34,895 nucleotides of DNA, taken from a virus. Position numbers and translations under genes: made by a program. How positions within the stretch are numbered: position 1 is the first letter of the stretch; each line of letters begins with the position of its first letter. Shown piece by piece: positions 1 through 7,818 of the stretch. The stretch spans positions 491 through 35,385 of the IMG/VR virus record IMGVR_UViG_3300002231_000113, one strand, 5' to 3'. The notes under the pieces were generated by a model. That model saw nothing but the letters and a program-made list of their open reading frames with translations. It searched no databases and was not told where the DNA came from.

Positions 1-66
1 ATCATCGAAAACGCGATAACGGACGCCTTGAATGAGTTGGTCGGATACACAGACGCAAATACTTGA
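1..66 (+). CDS. Terminase small subunit, C-terminal end only (partial)
   Basis: The reading frame is open from the first base and stops at TGA 64-66, giving a 21-residue tail. It overlaps the start of the large terminase gene by 35 bases. A small DNA-recognition subunit normally lies directly upstream of a GpA-type large terminase, so position is the main reason for the call. The fragment is too short to recognise by sequence. Confidence 0.45.
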   Translation: MIENAITDALNELVGYTDANT

Positions 67-1873
67 TGCGCGCATCAGCGATGTTGTGTCGGATCGGATG
101 CGACCACCGCCGAAGCTGACGATCAGTCAATGGTCGGACAGGTATCGTTACCTGAGCGCAGAGTCATCCGCAGAGCCAGGTCGATGGTCCACGAGTCGGG
201 CGGAATATCAACGCGGCATGATGGATGCGGTCAGCGATTTGGCGATCACTACGGTTGTGCTGATGACGGCGGCTCAGGTCGGCAAAACCGAGTTGATAAA
301 CAACGTCGTGGGTTTTCATATCCACCAGGATCCGGCGCCGATGCTGGTTGTGCAGCCGACGCTCGACATGGCACAGACATGGAGCAAGGATCGGCTGGCC
401 CCGGCGCTGCGCGATACGCCCGTGTTAGTCAATACGGTGCAGGACAGTCGGTCGCGCGACAGCGGAAACACCATTTTGCACAAGATATTTCCGGGTGGGC
501 ACGTCACGTCGTGCGGTGCTAACTCGCCCGCGTCACTTGCGATGCGCCCGTGTCGAGTGATCCTCATGGATGAAGTGGACCGGTATCCGGTCAGTGCCGG
601 CACCGAAGGCGATCCGGTCGCATTGGCGCGCAAGCGCGCAAGCACGTTTTGGAACAAGCGATTCATCGAGGTATCGACGCCAACCGAACGCGGCAACAGC
701 CGGATCGAACAGTCGTATGATGCCAGCGACAAGCGCAAATATTTCATTCCTTGCCCGGACTGTGGCCACATGCAGACGCTGGTCTGGGCGAACGTAAAAT
801 GGGCAGACGGTGACGCTTCAACCGCTGAGTATATGTGCGAGGAATGCGGGTCGCTCTGGGATGACGTGAAGCGTCATCGCGCCGTCAGGCAGGGTGAGTG
901 GCGTGCGACTGCGGTTGGTGTTCCCGGCGTAGCAGGGTTTCATATCAGCGCGCTCTATAGTCCCTGGGTGTCTTTGAAAGAGGGTGTCCAGGATTTCCTT
1001 GACGCCAAGGCGAACCCGATGCGGCTCAGGACGTGGGTGAATACGTTTCTTGGCGAAACATGGGAAGAAACCGGCGAAACATTCGACGCCCATGATTTGA
1101 TGGACCGGGTGGAAGATTGGGGTGAAGGTCTGCCGATTGGTGTTGCGATGCTGACGGCAGGTGTCGATGTTCAGGACGATCGCTTGGAGTTGGAGATTGT
1201 CGGATGGGGCGCCGGTGAGGAAAGTTGGTCGATTGATTATCACGTTCTCTACGGAGATCCGTCGTCTGGCGAATTGTGGTCACGGCTCGATGCGTTGCTT
1301 GCGAATATCTACTATCATTCGATGTTTGGTGAAATGGCTATCCGGGCGACGTGTGTTGACACGGGTGGTCACTATACCCAAGCGGTCTACAAATATGCCG
1401 CATCGCATCGCGGCAAGCGGGTGTTTGCCATCAAAGGGGTTGGCGGCGAAGGTAAGCCGATCAGCGGCAGGCCGAGCAAAAATAACATCGGCAAGGTTAA
1501 CTTGTTCTCGATCGGTGTGGACACGGCGAAGGAATTGCTGTTTGCGCAACTCAAGGTCAGTGAAGTTGGGCCGGGATACGCGCATTTTCCCGATTGTCGG
1601 GAATATGATTATTTTCGCGGTCTGACGTCGGAGCGGCGGATAACTCGTTACTATAAAGGACGTGCCCGGAAAGAGTGGGTCAAGGTGGGAACAAAGCGGA
1701 ATGAGCCGCTTGATTGTCGGGTTTACGCAATGGCCGCATTACACATCCTGAACGTCAATGTCGATTCTGTTTACAATCACTTGCTTTCCGGTGTATCCAT
1801 GCCGGGAATAGAGACGAAGCCTGCACGTCAAGTTCCAATGCGTAGTTCGTTCCTACGAGGGTACATGCTCTGA
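32..1873 (+). CDS. terL: Terminase large subunit, lambda GpA family
   Basis: This is the ATP-driven DNA packaging motor and nuclease (613 aa, a normal length for the GpA family). The N-terminal ATPase has a Walker A-like AAQVGKTE near residues 80-87 and a Walker B-like VILMDEVD near 176-183. Two CxxC pairs (CPDC near 240, CEEC near 270) may bind zinc. A GVDVQDDRLELE segment near 377 fits the first acidic strand of the RNase H-like nuclease domain. The ATG lies inside the end of the small-terminase frame. The stop overlaps the next start as TGATG, so the genes are translationally coupled. GpA-type enzymes usually cut at cos sites, but no cos site was identified here. Confidence 0.95.
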   Translation: MSWSDTQTQILDARISDVVSDRMRPPPKLTISQWSDRYRYLSAESSAEPGRWSTSRAEYQRGMMDAVSDLAITTVVLMTAAQVGKTELINNVVGFHIHQDPAPMLVVQPTLDMAQTWSKDRLAPALRDTPVLVNTVQDSRSRDSGNTILHKIFPGGHVTSCGANSPASLAMRPCRVILMDEVDRYPVSAGTEGDPVALARKRASTFWNKRFIEVSTPTERGNSRIEQSYDASDKRKYFIPCPDCGHMQTLVWANVKWADGDASTAEYMCEECGSLWDDVKRHRAVRQGEWRATAVGVPGVAGFHISALYSPWVSLKEGVQDFLDAKANPMRLRTWVNTFLGETWEETGETFDAHDLMDRVEDWGEGLPIGVAMLTAGVDVQDDRLELEIVGWGAGEESWSIDYHVLYGDPSSGELWSRLDALLANIYYHSMFGEMAIRATCVDTGGHYTQAVYKYAASHRGKRVFAIKGVGGEGKPISGRPSKNNIGKVNLFSIGVDTAKELLFAQLKVSEVGPGYAHFPDCREYDYFRGLTSERRITRYYKGRARKEWVKVGTKRNEPLDCRVYAMAALHILNVNVDSVYNHLLSGVSMPGIETKPARQVPMRSSFLRGYML

Positions 1874-2259
1874 TGGCCAACATTTTTGACGCCAACGACG
1901 CATTTGAGGGTGAACCCCGTGAAATCGTCATCGGTGATTTTCTTCAATGGAAGCGTGGCGATTTGGTGTCGGACTACCCGATGGCGACACATTCGATGGA
2001 GTATGTCGCACAGGTTGACGGAACCGGAACCGACGAAATCAGAATTGCCGCAACCGAAACGTCGCTGACATACGTGTTCAGCGTGGCGAGTGCGACGGCT
2101 GCGGCCTACGTCGCTGGTGATTATCATTGGCAACTTGAGGTAACAGAAACGGCCAGCGGCAACCGCGCTGTGATTGACCGGGGAACATGGAAGGTTGTCG
2201 CTGATCTGGATGTTTCCGGCGTCGATACGCGGTCGCACGCCGAGATTGTGTTGTCCTAA
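1873..2259 (+). CDS. Hypothetical head-region protein
   Basis: A 128-aa acidic protein between the large terminase and the gpW-like gene. Its start codon overlaps the terminase stop. The sequence looks beta-rich, with alternating hydrophobic and polar residues, and has no signal peptide, membrane segment or cysteine motif. I do not recognise the family. Its place in the head module suggests a capsid-associated or connector role, but that is inference from context only. Confidence 0.75.
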   Translation: MANIFDANDAFEGEPREIVIGDFLQWKRGDLVSDYPMATHSMEYVAQVDGTGTDEIRIAATETSLTYVFSVASATAAAYVAGDYHWQLEVTETASGNRAVIDRGTWKVVADLDVSGVDTRSHAEIVLS

Positions 2260-2446
2260 GATCGAAGCCGTGATCGAGGGCAAGGCGGATGCCGATGTGT
2301 CGAATTACTCGATCGGTTCGCGATCTCTTGGTAAAATGACGTGGGAAGAATTGCTTGACGCCCGCGATCGGTATCGCGCCGAGGTCATGCGCGAACGCGC
2401 TGCGCGTGGCGGCGTAAACCATTCGACAGTGAAGGTGTATTTCTGA
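2246..2446 (+). CDS. gpW-like head-tail connector protein
   Basis: A small helical protein of about 58-66 aa directly upstream of the portal gene, the position of lambda gpW. Its core, GK....VSNYSIGSRSL followed by WEELLDARDRYRAEV, matches the pattern of small gpW/DUF6148-like connector proteins: a charged helix, a short beta hairpin with a GxRS segment, then a second helix. The start is uncertain. TTG 2246 and GTG 2270 are both possible, and neither has a strong ribosome site, so translation probably reinitiates after the preceding gene (stop 2257-2259). The stop overlaps the portal ATG (TGATG). Confidence 0.7.
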   Translation: MCCPKIEAVIEGKADADVSNYSIGSRSLGKMTWEELLDARDRYRAEVMRERAARGGVNHSTVKVYF

Positions 2447-3933
2447 TGGGCATCTTCGACATATTCAAGCGCAAGACACCCGTTATTCGTGCTGCGTCGT
2501 ATGTTGGAGCGTCAACCGACAGGTTGCTGGCCGACTTCAAGGCGAGTCTTGGGTCGGCGGATTCCATCATCGCTGAAAGTCTGGTCACATTGCGTGCCAG
2601 GTCGCGCGATATGGAGCGAAATAATGAATATGTCGCTCATTATCTGCGTTTGATGCGTGTCAACGTCATCGGAGCGCAGGGTATCCGATTGCAGGTCAAA
2701 GCGCGAAATCCCGATCAGTCGATGGACCTGGCCGGCAGTCAGATGGTCGAGGATGCGTGGGCCGATTTCAGCCAGCTTGGCAATCCGACCGTTGACGGCC
2801 AGTGGTCGGTATTTGATATGCTCAACCATGTGGCCACAGCGTTGCCGCGCGATGGTGAGGTGATCGTGCAAAAGGTGCGTTCCGACAAGGTTCCGCGCGG
2901 CATCGCATTGCAGTTCATCGAGCCGGATTTGCTTGACGAAGCGATGACTGAGGACGCGCGGAATGGCAACAAGATCGTCATGGGAGTCGAGTTGGATCGG
3001 TCTACGCGGCGGCCTGTTGCGTATCATTTTCTGCGATCTCATCCGGGCGACAACAATTTCAACAGTATCGCATCGAAGCACGTTCGGGTTCCTGCTGCTG
3101 AGGTGATCCACGTTTTTCAACGGGATCGTGTCGGGCAGACGCGCGGCGTTCCGTGGGCGGCGAGTTCAATTCGATCGCTCAAAATGCTGCACGGGTATCG
3201 CGAGGCGGAGTTGGTAGCGGCGCGAGTTGGCGCCAGCAAGATCGGCTTCTTTACCAGCAAGTCGGGCGACGGGTTTTCCGCAGATCGGTACGAAACGGAC
3301 AGTGCCGGCCAGAACGCGGCGCCGATAATGAATGCCGAACCGGGGAGTTTCCATCAACTTCCCGCAGATGTTGAATTGTCGTCGTGGGATCCGTCGCATC
3401 CCAACTCGGGGTATGCTGATTTTGAAAAGGCAATTCTTCGCGGTGTGGCCAGCGGGTTGGGTCCGAGTTATCCCACGTTGTCGAATGACACGAGCGGCGT
3501 AAACTACTCCACATTGCGCCAACTTGCGATTGTGGAACGGGACTTTTACAAGACAATTCAACAATTTGTCATTTCTCACTTCATGCACCCGGTCTTTGCG
3601 TGGTGGTTGGATCATGCGATGGATTTCGGAGTGTTGCCGTTTAACGGCCCGATCAAATATCGTAAATTTCTGTCTGGTTCGAAATGGAATCCGCGCGGAT
3701 TTGCCTGGGTTGATCCCGAAAAGGAAATGCGTGCGTCGGTGATTGGCTTGCAGAATGGTCTGACCACACATTCGGATGTTGCGGCATCGCAGGGCCGGGA
3801 TGTGGACGATCTGTTTTCGCAGATTGAACGTGACAGTGAGGCGGCAAAACGATATGGGTTGGAATTGAATTATCAGCCTTTCGGTGATGTGACCCCGCCG
3901 CCGCCTGATCCGACACAAGGGAGTAATAACTGA
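2446..3933 (+). CDS. Portal protein, lambda gpB family
   Basis: A 495-aa portal protein forming the dodecameric ring at the unique capsid vertex through which DNA is packaged and ejected. Family-typical features are the N-terminal region with ...SAD/LRARSRDMERNNEYV, an acidic-aromatic core (LQFIEPDLLD, HVFQRDRVGQTRGVPW), and a late segment WVDPEKEMRASVIGLQNGL seen in lambda-type portals (PF05136). The ATG overlaps the preceding stop, and its own stop overlaps the protease ATG. The C-terminus is proline-rich and probably flexible. Confidence 0.95.
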   Translation: MGIFDIFKRKTPVIRAASYVGASTDRLLADFKASLGSADSIIAESLVTLRARSRDMERNNEYVAHYLRLMRVNVIGAQGIRLQVKARNPDQSMDLAGSQMVEDAWADFSQLGNPTVDGQWSVFDMLNHVATALPRDGEVIVQKVRSDKVPRGIALQFIEPDLLDEAMTEDARNGNKIVMGVELDRSTRRPVAYHFLRSHPGDNNFNSIASKHVRVPAAEVIHVFQRDRVGQTRGVPWAASSIRSLKMLHGYREAELVAARVGASKIGFFTSKSGDGFSADRYETDSAGQNAAPIMNAEPGSFHQLPADVELSSWDPSHPNSGYADFEKAILRGVASGLGPSYPTLSNDTSGVNYSTLRQLAIVERDFYKTIQQFVISHFMHPVFAWWLDHAMDFGVLPFNGPIKYRKFLSGSKWNPRGFAWVDPEKEMRASVIGLQNGLTTHSDVAASQGRDVDDLFSQIERDSEAAKRYGLELNYQPFGDVTPPPPDPTQGSNN

Positions 3934-5809
3934 TGGCCGATCAGATTGACATGCGCGCACTTGCCGCCGAGAAAACCAAAGGCGAGATGGAATATCGGTC
4001 TCTGACGTTTGATCGAGCGGCGGTCAATGTCGACGATCGCCGTGTGGATATGGCGATGTCGAGCGAACAGCCGGTCGAACGATGGTTCGGAAATGAAATT
4101 CTCGATCATCGGGCGGAAGCAATTGATGTATCCTTCATGGGGTCGGGAATGGCGCCGTTGTTGTTGGATCACAAAAGTGATCAACAGATCGGGGTGGTTG
4201 AGGACGTAAGTCTCGGCGCCGACAAGAAATTTCGTGGAACCGTCCGTTTCAGTAAAAACGTGACGGCGAGTGAGGTATTCGATGATGTTGCGGATGGTAT
4301 CCGCAGCAACGTGTCCATTGGTTATCGCATCAGTGAAAATGGTGCTGGAATCGAGGGACGAAAAGAACGGGCGACACGTATCGTGCCGTCAAATGGCAAC
4401 CGCTTGAGGTCAGCATTGTCTCAGTTCCCGCCGACAGGACAGTCGGCGTTGGACGGGCAGCGGCAAAAGCAGCCGAACCCAAATCGAAACAGGAGAATGA
4501 GACAATGCCTGATGCCAAAGACATGATTGTCAAAGACAAGACGGGGAATGCCCGTTCCCCGAATGAAATCAGCGAGGAAATGCGTGCTCAATTTGCGGCG
4601 CAACGTGACGACGCCGTGAAGGCGGCTCTGCGTGATGCGGCTGACATCGAGGCGCTTGGCGCCAAGCACAACCAACAGGAGATGGCCCGCAAGGCGCTCA
4701 AGGACGGCGTTGACATCGCCACGTTCCGAGGTCAGTTGCTGGATGTCATCGGCAACAAGCCGCTGGAAACCGCCGAAATCGGTATGACCGATGGCGAACG
4801 TCAAGAGTTCTCGATGATCCGGATGCTGAATGCGCTGGCCAATCCGCAGGTTCGCGTTGCGCAGGAAGCCGCCGCCTTCGAGTTCGAGGCGTGTTCCGCC
4901 GCCGCCGAGAAATACGGTCGGTCGGCCAAGGGTACGGTCATTCCGGTCGATGTCATGGCCAGTTGGGGCAAGCGTGATCTGTCCGCCGGTGTGGACACCA
5001 ACATCGTGTTTGATGATACCCGGCCCGGATCGTTCATTGAACTTTTGCGCAACGCTTCCAGCGTGATGCAGGCCGGCGCGACGATGTTGACCGGGTTGCA
5101 GGGTGATGTGAAGATTCCGACGAAGGCCACTGCGTCATCGACCGGCTGGGTTTCGACCGAAGGCGGCGCTGTTGCTGAAAGCGAACCGACTTTCGGTCAG
5201 GTGTCGATGACGCCGAAACTGGTTGGCGGGTTCACCGATGTGACGCGCCAGATGCTGCAACAGGCAAGTCTTGGCATGGAAGGTCTGATCCGTGCCGATC
5301 TGGGTGCGGCGATTGGCTTGGCCATCGACCTGGGCGGGTTGGAAGGTTCGGGATCGAGCGGACAACCGACTGGCATCAAGAACACGACCGGCATCAACGC
5401 GCCGACCAGCTTCGCCGGTGTCAATCCGACGCGGGCCGAGGTCATTGCCATGAAAACGGCGGTCGCTGAGGATAACGCTCTGATGGGCAATCTGGCGTTC
5501 ATCCTGAATGCGACGATGGCCGGCGCGTTGGAAAATACGGTTGTCGACTCCGGTTCCGGTCGGTTCGTCTACGAGGACAATGGCCAGATGGTTGGTCGGC
5601 GCGCTCTGTTGTCGAACCAGGTGACTGCCGGCGACTTGTATTTCGGCAACTTCTCGGACCTGTTGCTGGGGTTCTGGGGCGGTCTGGACATCCTGGTCGA
5701 TCCTTACACCGCCAGCACCACCGGCACCGTGCGGATTGTCGCCATGCAGACGGTCGACGTGGCGGTGCGTCACGCGGTCAGTTTCGCAGTCAACAACGAC
5801 GGCGTGTAA
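3933..5809 (+). CDS. Prohead protease, frame-interrupted and open into the capsid gene
   Basis: HK97-type prohead maturation protease (PF04586-like), which trims capsid and scaffold during assembly. The N-terminal part is clear in the starting frame: EYRSLTFDRA, then LLLDHKSDQQIGVVEDV with the catalytic histidine region, then DGIRSNVSIGYR with the catalytic serine. After about 4365 the conserved C-terminal strand (WQPLEVSIVSVPADRTVGVG) is read only in the -1 frame. Unshifted translation instead runs into a basic non-homologous tail and stops at 4526. The -1 frame has no stop before the capsid ATG at 4505 and is in frame with it. Any product with a complete protease domain is therefore a protease-scaffold-capsid fusion of about 625 aa. 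The cause is either one missing base or programmed -1 slippage at 4361-4365. Confidence 0.8.
4361..4389 (+). promoter_or_regulatory. Candidate -1 frameshift site (A AAA G plus hairpin)
   Basis: In the protease zero frame the codons are CGA AAA GAA, giving the minimal slip string A AAA G (4361-4365). Slipping back one base moves into the capsid frame. A hairpin follows: ACGG 4367-4370 with CCGT 4386-4389, and CACG 4375-4378 with CGTG 4382-4385, with a 4-base bulge. The site is not a full X XXY YYZ heptamer, so efficiency would be low. A sequencing indel in the A run is the alternative. Confidence 0.4.
4505..5809 (+). CDS. Major capsid protein, HK97 fold, with N-terminal scaffold region
   Basis: The main shell protein (434 aa). 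Residues 1 to about 110 are highly charged and helical (QFAAQRDDAVKAALRDAADI), as expected for a delta-type scaffolding domain removed by the protease. The rest has HK97-fold landmarks: LLRNASSVMQAGATMLTGL, an E-loop-like stretch IPTKATASSTGWVSTEGG, and a late FGNFSDLLLGFWGGLDILVD P-domain segment. ATG 4505 has a strong AGGAG site at 4491-4495. Capsid protein can thus be made independently of any fusion with the upstream protease, whose -1 frame runs straight into this one. Confidence 0.93.
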   Translation: MPDAKDMIVKDKTGNARSPNEISEEMRAQFAAQRDDAVKAALRDAADIEALGAKHNQQEMARKALKDGVDIATFRGQLLDVIGNKPLETAEIGMTDGERQEFSMIRMLNALANPQVRVAQEAAAFEFEACSAAAEKYGRSAKGTVIPVDVMASWGKRDLSAGVDTNIVFDDTRPGSFIELLRNASSVMQAGATMLTGLQGDVKIPTKATASSTGWVSTEGGAVAESEPTFGQVSMTPKLVGGFTDVTRQMLQQASLGMEGLIRADLGAAIGLAIDLGGLEGSGSSGQPTGIKNTTGINAPTSFAGVNPTRAEVIAMKTAVAEDNALMGNLAFILNATMAGALENTVVDSGSGRFVYEDNGQMVGRRALLSNQVTAGDLYFGNFSDLLLGFWGGLDILVDPYTASTTGTVRIVAMQTVDVAVRHAVSFAVNNDGV

Positions 5810-5872
5810 GTGCTGACAACGGCAAAGGGGTGGGCTGTAGTGGCCCGCCTCGACCGGAATGGAGAAACGGAA

Positions 5873-6064
5873 ATGGCGAACTATTTGGTACTCAAGGGGT
5901 CGATGGCGAACGGGAAGCGGTGCGCTGTTGGCGATGTGGTGTCGCTGAGCGGCGCAGACGCTCGTGAGATGGTCAATCTTGGTCGGGTTGAACCGACTGA
6001 CGCCAAGGTGAGCAAGGCGGCCACTGTGACCACACGCAAGGCCAAGATGCCTGGAGTCAAGTGA
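5873..6064 (+). CDS. Small head-region protein, DUF7210-like
   Basis: A 63-aa protein starting at ATG 5873, chosen because GGAG at 5861-5864 lies 8 bases upstream; a GTG at 5810 lacks such a site. The pattern of a short beta strand, then NGKRCAVGDVVSLSGADA and MVNLGRVE, resembles small phage-head proteins of the type 'K.GD.v.L....A..Li..G'. The C-terminus is lysine-rich. Its stop lies next to the start of a similar 51-aa gene, and the two share the NGKR...A....(M/L)(V/I)..G arrangement. The function is unknown. Confidence 0.7.
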   Translation: MANYLVLKGSMANGKRCAVGDVVSLSGADAREMVNLGRVEPTDAKVSKAATVTTRKAKMPGVK

Positions 6065-6065
6065 T

Positions 6066-6221
6066 ATGCGCGAGATCAAGATGACATCCGACGCCACAAT
6101 CAACGGCAAGCGCGTCAAGAAAAACACCAAGCAGAAGGTTGACTTCGGCATGGCTGAAAAACTGATCGGTCGCGGGCTGGCCAAGGACGCCAAGGACGTT
6201 GAGCATGTCGATCGAGAGTGA
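6066..6221 (+). CDS. Small head-region protein, possible paralogue of its neighbour
   Basis: A 51-aa lysine-rich protein (starts MREIKMTSDATINGKR) whose ATG lies one base after the preceding stop. Its C-terminal codons overlap the next gene, which begins at ATG 6205. It repeats the layout of the 63-aa protein upstream: NGKR, then a hydrophobic strand, then AEKLIGRGLA matching AREMVNLGRV. This suggests a tandem duplication of a DUF7210-like domain. No function can be assigned; position between capsid and head-tail joining genes points to head completion. Confidence 0.65.
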   Translation: MREIKMTSDATINGKRVKKNTKQKVDFGMAEKLIGRGLAKDAKDVEHVDRE

Positions 6222-6501
6222 CGCCGATCGAGTTGTGTTCTTGACCGCTACTGATTTTGGCGTTTCGATCACGTACAATGCGGCCACTATTTACGGTGTG
6301 TTTGATAACGAAACTGTTGAGGTAGATGGCGCGGTCGGCGTGCCTTTGCTAAAGGAACGTCCGCAGGTCGAGGTTCGCACCAGTGACATTCCGAGTATCA
6401 CACAGAGCGAAACCTTTATCATCGCGGGCGTATCCTACACGGTCGCCGCGTGGTATCACGATGGCACCGGCATGACCCGTGTCGAGTTGGAGAAAGTATG
6501 A
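6205..6501 (+). CDS. Head-tail joining protein, lambda gpFII-like
   Basis: A 98-aa beta-rich protein. The pattern DGAVGVPLLKERPQVEVRTSDI followed by a FIIAGVSYTVAAW strand and DGTGMTRVELE is typical of small head-tail attachment proteins of the gpFII family (PF05354-like). ATG 6205 is preceded by AAGGAC about 8 bases upstream, and an alternative TTG at 6199 would add two residues. Its stop overlaps the next gene as ATGA. It probably forms a ring between the connector and the tail terminator. Confidence 0.75.
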   Translation: MSIESDADRVVFLTATDFGVSITYNAATIYGVFDNETVEVDGAVGVPLLKERPQVEVRTSDIPSITQSETFIIAGVSYTVAAWYHDGTGMTRVELEKV

Positions 6502-6941
6502 GTCACGTTCGTCAACAGATCAGAGAGCGTGTTGTTGCTGATTTGACGGCAGATGTGACTGCGGTTGCTGGTCGGGTGTACGACACGCAGTTCTACGCGC
6601 TGCGGGATGGGAACTTGCCTGGAATCGCCGTGTATTCACCGAACGAAGTTATCGTGTCGTTGTCGATGGGGCCGTCGCATATTACTCGGAATTTGACTAT
6701 TTTTGTCGATATTTACGTTGCTGCGAATACCTTGGCGCCCGGAACGTCCGATGCGATCTGTGCTGAAATCGAAACTTCGCTTGGTACTGATTTTACCGCC
6801 AATGGATTGGCCAAAGAGATGAATTTGGTTGCTACGGATTCTGAATATCTTGACCATAGCGAGACCAAAGTCGTACTTACGAGAATGACATTCGACGTGC
6901 AATATGTTACGTCGAGAACGGATGCCGAAACCGCCAGATAG
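6498..6941 (+). CDS. Tail terminator, gpU-like minor tail protein
   Basis: A 147-aa protein in the place of lambda gpU. The start VRQQIRERVVADLTAD and the strand LPGIAVYSPNEVI..S are characteristic of tail terminator proteins, which cap the tube and set its joining interface. ATG 6498 overlaps the preceding stop (ATGA). A longer frame begins at 6450, but its first residues overlap the upstream gene out of frame and look non-protein-like. Codon choice is a little more AT-rich than in flanking genes. Confidence 0.72.
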   Translation: MSHVRQQIRERVVADLTADVTAVAGRVYDTQFYALRDGNLPGIAVYSPNEVIVSLSMGPSHITRNLTIFVDIYVAANTLAPGTSDAICAEIETSLGTDFTANGLAKEMNLVATDSEYLDHSETKVVLTRMTFDVQYVTSRTDAETAR

Positions 6942-6952
6942 GAGAACTTGAT

Positions 6953-7345
6953 ATGGCCACACACACTGGTAAGGAAGGTGTCGTTAAAATCGACGCCAAT
7001 ACTGTGGCGGAAGTGCGCAGTTTTGACGTTACTGAGGACATCGACACCGTTGATGACACGGTGATGGGCGACACTGCCAAGACTCACATTGCGCTTTACA
7101 CCGGATGGAGCGGCAGTTGTTCGGTTCTGTGGGATGACACCGACACGACTGGTCAAGGCGCGATGACGGTCGGCGCCAGCGTCACCATTGCTTTTCAGCC
7201 GGAAGGCGATACGACAGGTGACGCCAAGATCAGCGGCACGGCCACCGTGACCAGCCGGAAAATTGGCGCAACGCATGACGGCGTGACTGAAATGAGCCTC
7301 GATCTGCTCGGCAACGGCGCACTTGTTACCGGGACGGCTGCGTGA
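6953..7345 (+). CDS. Major tail tube protein
   Basis: A 130-aa protein that polymerises into the tail tube. It has the typical beta-rich, threonine- and aspartate-rich sequence (DDTVMGDTAKTH, WSGSCSVLWDDTDTTGQG, LDLLGNGALV). A strong AGGAG begins at 6941, 7 bases before ATG 6953, which fits a protein needed in many copies. Its order between the tail terminator and the frameshifted chaperone pair matches siphophage tail modules. Confidence 0.85.
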   Translation: MATHTGKEGVVKIDANTVAEVRSFDVTEDIDTVDDTVMGDTAKTHIALYTGWSGSCSVLWDDTDTTGQGAMTVGASVTIAFQPEGDTTGDAKISGTATVTSRKIGATHDGVTEMSLDLLGNGALVTGTAA

Positions 7346-7684
7346 TGAGCGAGCTTGTTGATCGTATCAGGGCGGCGCAGGCCAAAGCCGGTCCCGGATC
7401 CATTTCCATCGAGGTCGAGGCTTGGGGGATCACCGTTTACGCGGCGCCTGTTCAAGTGCGAGAGTTGAACAGGTGGATGCGAAAATACCCCGACTATCCG
7501 AACAGCACGTTGCCGGAAATGATGGTGGATGTGGTCATTGACAAGGCGTGCGACAAGGATGGCAACAAGCTGTTCACGCTCGAAAACAAAATGGACCTGA
7601 TGGGCCGAACCGCCGGGACGTATCGCGACGATATGGGCCGAGATTTTCAATCCCGGAACGATTGAGGATCACGAAAAAAACTGA
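7345..7684 (+). CDS. Tail assembly chaperone, short form (gpG-like), interrupted by one base
   Basis: The short tail assembly chaperone, which coats the tape measure during tail building. ATG 7345 overlaps the tube stop. The protein is well formed in its start frame to about LFTLENKMDLM. It then continues only in the +1 frame (AEPPGRIATIWAEIFNPGTI, then EDHEKN and TGA 7682-7684). Removing one G from GGG 7602-7604 joins the parts into a 112-aa protein; unrepaired translation stops at 7665. The C-terminus reads through a canonical slip site (see the adjacent entry). Confidence 0.75.
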
Positions 7685-7818
7685 GGGGCGATCCGTGGCG
7701 CAGGAATCTGATCGGGCTGGCGGATCGCCTTGGAAAGACGATAGCGGAAATTGAACAGATCACGGTCGATGAGTTCAATGAGTGGATCGCATATTTCAGG
7801 TTGAAGGATAAGGATTGA
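7345..7818 (+). CDS. Tail assembly chaperone, extended form (gpGT-like) by -1 frameshift
   Basis: At A AAA AAC 7675-7681 a one-base backward slip leads into CTG AGG GGC... This adds LRGDPWRRNLIGLADRLGKT and then a helix ending FRLKDKD, stopping at TGA 7816-7818. With the upstream one-base repair the product is about 157 aa. The extension has the PWRR..LI.LAD.....AEIE pattern seen in T domains that contact the tail tube in siphophages. Its stop overlaps the tape measure ATG, the classical order. Confidence 0.8.
7675..7729 (+). promoter_or_regulatory. Programmed -1 ribosomal frameshift signal
   Basis: The slippery heptamer A AAA AAC (7675-7681) is in the reading phase of the chaperone G form. 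After a 5-base spacer, GGCGATCCG 7687-7695 is perfectly complementary to CGGATCGCC 7721-7729. This makes a 9-bp stem that two G-T pairs can extend. Heptamer, spacing, stem and gene position all match the known lambda G/GT mechanism. Confidence 0.85.

Noticed and set aside
5135-6193. Minus-strand frame of 352 aa opposite the capsid gene
   Set aside because: Antisense to the major capsid gene and rich in Arg/His/Gln as expected of a shadow frame; no motif recognised.
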